From: DAOTUB01 sp034437455
GTDB lineage: Bacteria > Chloroflexota > Anaerolineae > B4-G1
DNA length: 18,326 nucleotides
Assembly (NCBI GenBank): GCA_034437455.1
Contig: DAOTUB010000187.1
Span: 1-18,326, forward strand
Direction: 5' to 3'
The notes under the pieces were generated by a model that did not search any database, had not been told where the DNA came from, and saw only the letters and a program-made list of their open reading frames with translations. Every line of letters begins with the position of its first letter. Positions within the stretch are counted from its first letter, which is position 1. Position numbers and translations under genes: made by a program. Positions 7,155 to 12,086 of this stretch are shown here, one piece after another.

Positions 7155-7324
7155 TTTGTCACTCCTTCAAGCGGTGAGTGCAAGAGCACGATCCAAAGTC
7201 GCCAATGTGACGGAATCCCAGGGTGGTGAGTTCAAGATCACGCCGCTCGATCCGCCGCCCGCTTGCCTCATCTGACGCTAACCCGTCCGGCACAATCAGG
7301 TCATCCAGCTTCAGACTGGTGTTT
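7155..7324 (-). other. Spacer between hisD and purA with an unassigned open frame
   Basis: This is the only large gap between his-cluster genes left of hisS (170 bases). One minus-strand frame stays open through it, entering from within the hisD end (ATG at 7350) and stopping at 7159. Its residues (such as NTSLKLDDLIVPDGLAS and RRIERRDLELTTLGFRH) match nothing I recognise. No ribosome binding site precedes the frame. I see no promoter or terminator in the gap. It may be a remnant of a lost gene or simple spacer; the purA ribosome binding site is at its left end. Confidence 0.3.
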
Positions 7325-8707
7325 TCATAATTTTTGCACATCCCGTGCAATTGCAGCGGCGGCGTGCGCGGTGAGCGATTCGGCCCCCGCGATCTGGGCC
7401 GCCGCCGGACTAATTCGGGCTGCCGTCTCTGCGTCCAGCCCGATGACGTTGACGATCTTGACGAAATCGAGCACGTTCACCGGCGAGCTGAAACGGGCCG
7501 TGCCGCCGGTGGGCATGATGTGGCTCGGCCCGGCCACGTAATCCCCCAGCACCTCGAAAGAGTGCTCGCCCAGGAAAAGCCCGCCCGCGTTGCGGACGCG
7601 CCCGGCCCACATCTCCGGCTCCCGGACAGAGAGACAGAGGTGCTCGGGAGCAAACTCATCGGCCAATCGGATGGCGGTGTCGAGATCGGGAGTGAGGACG
7701 ATGCCGCCTTGCCCGGCCAGCGACGCCGCGATGATGTCTGTCCTGGCTTTAGAAACCGGGTTTTTTGGAAAAAACCCGGTTTCTTGCCGACCAAGGCTTT
7801 CCATCTGCCGGGCAACCTCTGCCTGCACCGCCTCTGCCAGCGAGCGGGAGGGAGTGAGCAAAATGGCGGTCGCCAGCACGTCGTGCTCCGCCTGGGCCAG
7901 CAGATCCGCGGCCACCCAGGCCGGGTTGGCCGAATCGTCGGCCACGATCACCGTCTCCGTCGGCCCGTACAGCCCATCCAGCCCCACGATGCCGTACACC
8001 TGCCGCTTGGCGATCGTGGTGAAAAGCCCGCCCGCCCCCACGATTTTATCCACGCGCTCCACCGACTCGGTGCCGTAGGCCAGCGCCCCGATGGCCTGCG
8101 CGCCGCCCAGCCGAAAGAGCTGATTCACCCCGATGACATAGGCCGCCGCCAAAGTGACGTCGGGCACGCGCCCGTCGCGCCCAGGCGGCGTGCAGACGAT
8201 CACCTCGTCCACACCGGCGACGCGAGCCGGGATCACGGCCATCAGCAGCGACGAAGGGAGGGGAGCCGTGCCGCCGGGCACATAGACGCCCACCCGACGC
8301 AGAGGCACGACTCGTTGGCCCAGCGTCCCGCCCATTTCCGTCGTCGTCCAGGAGGAGATGGGCTGGCGAGCGTGAAAATCGCGGACGCGCTCGACGGCCA
8401 GGTTCAGCGCCTCGGCTAGATCGGAGGGGAGGGACGCGTACGCGGCGGCCATCGCTTCGATGGGCACTCTGAAATCGTCGAGCGTCAAGCCATCGATGCG
8501 GCGCGTCCAATCGCGGAGCGCCTCGTCGCCGCGCCCGCGCACGTCGGTCAGGATGCGGGCGACGGCCTGCTCGGGCGTCAATACCTCACCAAAGACGCGC
8601 CGGATGCCCGCCCGCACCGATTCCGGCACCTCGTCAAAGACCAGTATATCCCGGCGGCGGAGCACCGTCCGGCGCGCCTGTTCCCAGTCGTCATATATTC
8701 TCAGCAT
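7325..8707 (-). CDS. hisD: Histidinol dehydrogenase HisD with an inserted loop
   Basis: HisD carries out the last two steps, oxidising histidinol to histidine with two NAD+; it needs Zn2+. The protein has 460 residues, longer than the usual 430 or so. Landmarks are VGVYVPGGTAPLPSSLLM, RLGGAQAIGALAYGTESV, DKIVGAGG, AEHDVLATA and the metal-site DEFAPEHLCL. About 15 extra residues (RQETGFFPKNPVSKAR) sit between the helix ending VARQMESLG and DIIAASLAGQGG, exactly where a perfect inverted repeat lies in the DNA. ATG at 8707 follows GGGGGG and overlaps the hisG stop by seven bases. The longer frame upstream to 8746 lies wholly within hisG and was not used. Confidence 0.95.
   Translation of the reverse strand: MLRIYDDWEQARRTVLRRRDILVFDEVPESVRAGIRRVFGEVLTPEQAVARILTDVRGRGDEALRDWTRRIDGLTLDDFRVPIEAMAAAYASLPSDLAEALNLAVERVRDFHARQPISSWTTTEMGGTLGQRVVPLRRVGVYVPGGTAPLPSSLLMAVIPARVAGVDEVIVCTPPGRDGRVPDVTLAAAYVIGVNQLFRLGGAQAIGALAYGTESVERVDKIVGAGGLFTTIAKRQVYGIVGLDGLYGPTETVIVADDSANPAWVAADLLAQAEHDVLATAILLTPSRSLAEAVQAEVARQMESLGRQETGFFPKNPVSKARTDIIAASLAGQGGIVLTPDLDTAIRLADEFAPEHLCLSVREPEMWAGRVRNAGGLFLGEHSFEVLGDYVAGPSHIMPTGGTARFSSPVNVLDFVKIVNVIGLDAETAARISPAAAQIAGAESLTAHAAAAIARDVQKL
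7751..7784. repeat. Perfect 16-bp inverted repeat inserted in frame within hisD
   Basis: The arms at 7751-7766 (AGAAACCGGGTTTTTT) and 7769-7784 are exact reverse complements with GG between them. In the hisD frame the element encodes most of ETGFFPKNPVSK, an extra loop without a counterpart in typical HisD. A palindrome this exact inside a conserved gene suggests a small mobile or interspersed repeat that landed without breaking the frame. I recall AAACCGGGTTT-type repeats from cyanobacterial and similar genomes, but cannot check the host copy number. Confidence 0.75.
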
Positions 8708-9705
8708 GATCCCCCCTGCTGAATCGCCTCCATCATCGCCCGACACCGCTCCGGCTCCTCCTCAAAAATGTACGTCACCGGCGTGACGACGGCGCCGCTG
8801 CCGCCGATGGCGCGCAGTTCGCTCACCGCCTGAAAGAGTTGGTCCCGGCGCACGATGATGTGGACGGCGTACCAGTTGGGATTCTCGTCCCGGACGACCA
8901 CCTGCGAGATCGTCGGCCCCTGAAGCCCGCCGAGGGTTTCGAGGGCAAACATCTTGCGAGCGATGGCCTGGGGCGATTCACCCCGCACGTTGACGAAAAG
9001 CGACAGCCGCTCCTCCGCCCGTAGATAAGCCTCGGCGAATTCGAGCAGCGTGCGGGCCACGGCCAGCACCTCTGGGCGGCTCTGTAGGGCTTTTCGGTTG
9101 GCGATTAGGACGGCTTGAGAGCGAATGATGACGCCGTCATCCAGAAGGCGCAGCCGGTTATCGCGCAGCGTCTGGCCGGAGGAGACCAGGTCGACGATGA
9201 GATCGGCGTAGCCGATGGCCGGGGCGACCTCCAGCGTGCCCTCGGCGTGGATGAGCTTGAATGGGATGTCGTGCTGGGTCAAAAACTCGCCGGTGAGATG
9301 GAGGAACTTGGTCGCCACCCGGAGCGGCCGGCCCAGGGCGCGGGCGTGAGCGGCCAGATCCGCCATTGTGCGTACCGCGTCCCAGGCTTCCGGTACGGCC
9401 AGCGCCAACCGGCAGTGGCCAAAGTTGAGCGCGTCGTGGAGCACGAGTACCGCACCGTTATCGCCCCGGCGTTCGGCCACCAGGTCCATGCCCGTGATGC
9501 CAAAGTGCACGCTGCCATCCCGCACGCTGACGACGATGTCGCCGGGCCGCTGAAAAAGGACGGTGAGCTTGGGCATGGCGGGAATGCTGGCGGCATATTG
9601 GCGAGGGTTGGGTTTATTTATCTCCAGGCCACAGGCGGCCAGGAAATCGGCGGCGTCCTGCGCCAGGCGGCCCTTGCTGGGTAACGAGAGGCGGATGTCA
9701 TCCAT
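8701..9705 (-). CDS. hisG: ATP phosphoribosyltransferase HisG, long form
   Basis: HisG joins ATP and PRPP, the first and feedback-controlled step. The 334-residue protein has the catalytic region (LSLPSKGRLAQDAADFL at 6-22, the QRPGDIVVSVRDGSVHFGITGMD region, and ADLIVDLVSSGQTLRDNRL with the PRPP loop). A C-terminal ACT-like regulatory domain of about 100 residues includes TISQVVVRDENPNWYAVHIIV. This is the long form that binds histidine itself and does not need the HisZ partner, which agrees with the adjacent hisS being a true synthetase. ATG at 9705 touches the hisS stop, with AAGGGG upstream; the 3' end overlaps hisD by seven bases. Confidence 0.95.
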   Translation of the reverse strand: MDDIRLSLPSKGRLAQDAADFLAACGLEINKPNPRQYAASIPAMPKLTVLFQRPGDIVVSVRDGSVHFGITGMDLVAERRGDNGAVLVLHDALNFGHCRLALAVPEAWDAVRTMADLAAHARALGRPLRVATKFLHLTGEFLTQHDIPFKLIHAEGTLEVAPAIGYADLIVDLVSSGQTLRDNRLRLLDDGVIIRSQAVLIANRKALQSRPEVLAVARTLLEFAEAYLRAEERLSLFVNVRGESPQAIARKMFALETLGGLQGPTISQVVVRDENPNWYAVHIIVRRDQLFQAVSELRAIGGSGAVVTPVTYIFEEEPERCRAMMEAIQQGGSC

Positions 9706-11238
9706 TTATTTCCCCTTTCCTTCCTGTTGCCAGGCTTTGATTCGGGCGCTGGCCTCCTCGCGCGGGACAGTCTCTTGCTGCTTCAGCCGCAGGTTGCGGA
9801 CCGCCACCTGCCCGGCGGCAGCCTCGTCTGGGCCGACGATGACCAGATAAGGGATCTCCTTTTTCAGCGCGTAGCGGATCTGGTCGCCCAGCGGATCGTT
9901 CTCAAAGTAGAGCTCGGTGTTCAATCCCGCCTCGCGCAGGTCACGGGCCACCTGTAGCGACTCGGGCACCATCTCCGGGCTGAACTGGGTGACCAATACC
10001 TGGGCGATTGTCTTGCCCACCTCGGGCGGGAACATCTCGAGTTCCTCCATCACGTCAATGATCCGCTCGATGCCGATGGTGGTGCCGGTGGCCGGGTAGC
10101 TGTAATCCGTGAACATCCCCACCAGCTCGTCGTAACGCCCGCCGCCGGTGATACTGCCGATTTTAGGCTCCTCCACGATCGTCTCATAGATCGGGCCGGT
10201 GTAATATTCCAGCCCGCGCACCATCGAGGGCACGATCGGGTAATACTCCTCCGAGATGCCCAGCGCCTCCAGATAACCGACTAGCTCTTCCAACTCGGCC
10301 ACGCCTTCGAGCGCCCTGGGATAATCGGCCAGCCACTCGCGCAACTGGGCCAGGATCTCCTGGTTGCTGCCGCCGATCTGCAAGAACTCGAGCAATCGTT
10401 CGATCACGGCGTCGGGTATCGTCGGCCCCTCCTCCAGGCCCAGCGCCGCCAATTGCTTCACGACACGGGATATCGTGAAATCACCCAGACCGGCCTGGCG
10501 CGATGTGGATTCGACGGCGTCCAGGTCTGCCGTACGCATGGCGTTTACCAGATCGGTGGCGGTATCTTCTGGAACCTTGTTCTCTCTCAAGACAGAAAGT
10601 GCATCCTCCAGCCCTGTCTGGCGCAGTCCTGCCTTGACTCCCTCCAGGCCGATCCTATCCAGCTTGTCAATGGAACGGTACAGGCCGCCGAGCAGTTCAT
10701 CCGGCACACCGGCGAACTGGCCGATGCCGGTGATGATCTTGCGGTTGTTGACGTTCATCACGAACTTTTTGAATCCCAACCGGATCAGGATTTCGTAGAT
10801 GACGTTAAGGGTCTCGGCGTCGGCCAACATGCTCGACGAGCCAACGGTATCGGCGTCGCACTGGTAAAACTCGCGGTAGCGGCCCTTCTGCGGTCGCTCG
10901 GCCCGCCAAACCGGGGCGATCTGATACCGTTTGAACGGCTTGATCAGGTCTGGATACTGGGCCACCACGCGGCTCAGGGGCACCGAGAGATCGTAGCGCA
11001 GAGACAGATTCTCCCTCCCCCCTCTGTGACCGACGTTGTAGATCAACTGTTCCGCGTCGGGGCCATATTTGCCCATGAGTGTCTCTTCCATTTCGACGAC
11101 CGGAGTTTGCAGCGGTTCAAAGCCAAACTCCTCAAAGACCTCCCGGACCACGTCTATGACGTACTGGCGCAGGATCATCTTTTCTGGGAGAAAGTCTCGC
11201 ATCCCTCGCGGTGTTCTGGGTTTCACTTTTCCTGACAT
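9706..11238 (-). CDS. hisS: Histidyl-tRNA synthetase HisS, long eukaryote-like type
   Basis: HisS charges tRNA-His. The 510-residue class II enzyme shows motif 1 (TPRGMRDFLPEKM), motif 2 (KRYQIAPVWRAERPQKGRYR, then EFYQCDADTVG), the histidine-binding RGLEYYTG, motif 3 (TTIGIERI) and the C-terminal anticodon domain (VLVTQFSPEM onward). It is longer than the 420-430 residues of the common bacterial form because of a larger insertion domain between NNRKIITGI and RGLEYYTG. The insertion includes SIDKLD and LVGYLEALGI, which resemble the eukaryotic enzyme. The intact catalytic motifs exclude HisZ. A strong AGGAGGTG (11250-11243) precedes the ATG. It lies downstream of the his attenuator and directly before hisG. 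Confidence 0.94.
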   Translation of the reverse strand: MSGKVKPRTPRGMRDFLPEKMILRQYVIDVVREVFEEFGFEPLQTPVVEMEETLMGKYGPDAEQLIYNVGHRGGRENLSLRYDLSVPLSRVVAQYPDLIKPFKRYQIAPVWRAERPQKGRYREFYQCDADTVGSSSMLADAETLNVIYEILIRLGFKKFVMNVNNRKIITGIGQFAGVPDELLGGLYRSIDKLDRIGLEGVKAGLRQTGLEDALSVLRENKVPEDTATDLVNAMRTADLDAVESTSRQAGLGDFTISRVVKQLAALGLEEGPTIPDAVIERLLEFLQIGGSNQEILAQLREWLADYPRALEGVAELEELVGYLEALGISEEYYPIVPSMVRGLEYYTGPIYETIVEEPKIGSITGGGRYDELVGMFTDYSYPATGTTIGIERIIDVMEELEMFPPEVGKTIAQVLVTQFSPEMVPESLQVARDLREAGLNTELYFENDPLGDQIRYALKKEIPYLVIVGPDEAAAGQVAVRNLRLKQQETVPREEASARIKAWQQEGKGK

Positions 11239-11281
11239 CTTTCACCTCCTGGACTATGCCTACAACAAGATTTTGTTATCC

Positions 11282-11384
11282 CCGTCATTCCGAGTGACCG
11301 AAGGGAGTTGAGGAATCTCTCGCTGTCGAACGTGGAGATTCCTCGACTCCACTACGCTACGCTCCGTTTCGCTCGGAATGACGG
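11282..11384. repeat. Palindromic interspersed repeat in the hisS 5' leader
   Basis: Outer arms CCGTCATTCCGAG (11282-11294) and CTCGGAATGACGG (11372-11384) are exact reverse complements. Inner arms GGAGTTGAGGAATCTC (11304-11319) and GAGATTCCTCGACTCC (11335-11350) pair with one mismatch. The element of about 103 bases would fold into a long hairpin. I recognise the GTCATTCCGAG/GAGGAATCT style as that of common dispersed intergenic palindromes in several bacterial groups; copy number here cannot be checked. It lies between the attenuator terminator and hisS, so it is transcribed in the his mRNA. Confidence 0.8.
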
Positions 11385-11409
11385 CTGATCCCATTCTCAC
11401 TATAGTACC

Positions 11410-11451
11410 ATACAAACAAAAAAGCGTGGAGACGTTAACCGTTCCACGCTT
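11410..11451 (-). terminator. Attenuator (intrinsic terminator) of the his operon
   Basis: On the minus strand AAGCGTGGA (11451-11443) pairs perfectly with TCCACGCTT (11430-11422), and the stem runs straight into TTTTTTGTTTGT. This is a textbook intrinsic terminator. It lies 37 bases after the stop of the His-rich leader peptide and 171 bases before hisS. Its 5' arm can instead pair with an upstream segment (11510-11499), as expected of an attenuator rather than a plain operon end. Confidence 0.9.
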
Positions 11452-11570
11452 GAAGAAGCTTCCTGTGACAACAGGGAATCTCGGCCTGTCAGAGCCTCCT
11501 TCGAGCGTGGCTGGCGTGGTGATGATGCGCGTGCAGAGCGCACCACGCGCCACTATGGTAAGTGCCAGCC
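11444..11570 (-). promoter_or_regulatory. His attenuator: competing RNA segments A, B, C
   Basis: Segment B (CCACGCTCGAAG, 11510-11499) pairs with C (CTTCAAGCGTGG, 11455-11444) at 11 of 12 positions, forming an antiterminator that uses the 5' arm of the terminator. Upstream, GCGTGGTG (11548-11541) pairs exactly with CACCACGC (11521-11514), and GGCTGGC (11570-11564) with GCCAGCC (11515-11509). These pairings cover or abut B and would free C for termination. A ribosome held at the first of four consecutive His codons (11527) would leave B free; one at the stop (11491) would mask most of B. The geometry matches the known enteric his mechanism. It is inferred from pairing only; no energies were computed. 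Confidence 0.85.
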
Positions 11571-11572
11571 AT
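11489..11572 (-). CDS. hisL: His leader peptide (hisL-like), 27 residues, seven histidines
   Basis: The frame from ATG (11572-11570) to TGA (11491-11489) encodes 27 residues. Histidines are at 6, 14, 16, 17, 18, 19 and 22, so residues 16-19 are a run of four. Histidine is a rare amino acid, and the run lies just before the antiterminator arm, as in enteric hisL. The peptide senses charged tRNA-His through ribosome pausing and has no function of its own. It begins 65 bases after the tRNA-His gene. Its weakness is the ribosome binding site: only a poor purine stretch (GTAAAG) precedes the ATG, and an in-frame ATG at 11605 is an alternative start that keeps all the His codons. Confidence 0.85.
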   Translation of the reverse strand: MAGTYHSGAWCALHAHHHHASHARRRL

Positions 11573-11637
11573 CTTTACGAATGAAGGTAAGCTTTTACAG
11601 GACATTGTTTTTGACTCGCTACTCCATAAATCCACTG

Positions 11638-11712
11638 GGTGGATAACGGGATTCGAACCCGCAACCTCTGGTTCCACAGACCAGTGCTCTAACCTATTGA
11701 GCTATATCCACC
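11638..11712 (-). tRNA. tRNA-His (GUG anticodon)
   Basis: The gene folds into a full cloverleaf. The seven-base-pair acceptor stem is preceded by an encoded G(-1) (11712) that pairs with C73 (11638), the hallmark of bacterial tRNA-His. The anticodon stem CTGGT/ACCAG encloses the loop CTGTGGA, giving anticodon GUG. The T arm is GCGGG-TTCGAAT-CCCGT. CCA is not encoded (CAG follows C73). It starts about 14 bases after the predicted transcription start and lies directly before the his leader peptide. Cleavage by RNase P and a 3' nuclease would release it from a longer transcript. Confidence 0.97.
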
Positions 11713-11732
11713 ATGAAAGTCCGTCAGTTGTT

Positions 11733-11761
11733 GTTATACCACAGAATGAACAAAATGACAA
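11733..11761 (-). promoter_or_regulatory. Sigma70-type promoter for tRNA-His and the his operon
   Basis: TTGTCA (11761-11756) and TATAAC (11738-11733) are separated by exactly 17 bases on the minus strand. The -10 box ends 20 bases before the tRNA-His gene. The promoter lies just after the terminator at 11779-11813, so it starts a new transcription unit. I found no comparably good promoter between the tRNA and hisS, so the tRNA, leader and his genes probably share this start. Confidence 0.75.
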
Positions 11762-11778
11762 ACCAGCGCGCCTTTGGC

Positions 11779-11813
11779 AAACAAAAACCCTCGCCGGGCT
11801 GACCGGGAGGGTT
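11779..11813 (-). terminator. Intrinsic terminator after pheT
   Basis: On the minus strand AACCCTC (11813-11807) pairs with GAGGGTT (11792-11786), with an inner CCGG/CCGG-type extension, and the stem is followed by TTTTTGTTTG. It ends transcription from the pheS-pheT side about 275 bases after the pheT stop and just before the his promoter. Confidence 0.8.
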
Positions 11814-12086
11814 GCTAGTGTGCGAGAAAACTCAGGCAGACCAAACCTGCCCTCCCCGGTTGGGTGGGAATGTATGGTGATGATGGGTGAAGGCGCTCAT
11901 TCTGGTAGCCATAGTGGAAACATTGTACCACTATCCCTGGGAAAGTCAAATCCGTTTGGTAGCCAAGATTGGGCGAGCAAGTGTATTGCAAGTCGCCGGG
12001 GTACTCTATTTCCCCCGGCGACCTTACTATAAATAAACCCCGTACTCGAGCTCTTTTGATCCGTCGTTGTCCTGGAATCCACCGTT
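11814..12086. other. Non-coding 3' region of pheT with hairpins
   Basis: No gene is visible on either strand. Two hairpins stand out: GTCGCCGGGG (11992-12001) with CCCCGGCGAC (12013-12022), a perfect 10-bp stem; and ATAGTGG (11911-11917) with CCACTAT (11928-11934). Neither has a U-tract on either strand, so they look more like mRNA 3'-end structures or repeat fragments than intrinsic terminators. Confidence 0.5.

Noticed and set aside
9706..11238. HisZ, the regulatory HisS paralogue, in place of hisS
   Set aside because: All catalytic motifs and the anticodon-binding domain are present, and HisG is the long form that does not need HisZ.
11410..11455. Possible second T-box (GCGTGGAACGG) before hisS
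   Set aside because: It resembles GGTGGAACC only in part, there is no stem I or CAC specifier loop upstream, and the bases are fully used by the terminator stem. The His leader peptide explains the region better.
11992..12022. Perfect 10-bp hairpin as the pheT terminator
   Set aside because: Neither strand has a T-run after the stem; the better terminator, with TTTTTGTTTG, is at 11779-11813.
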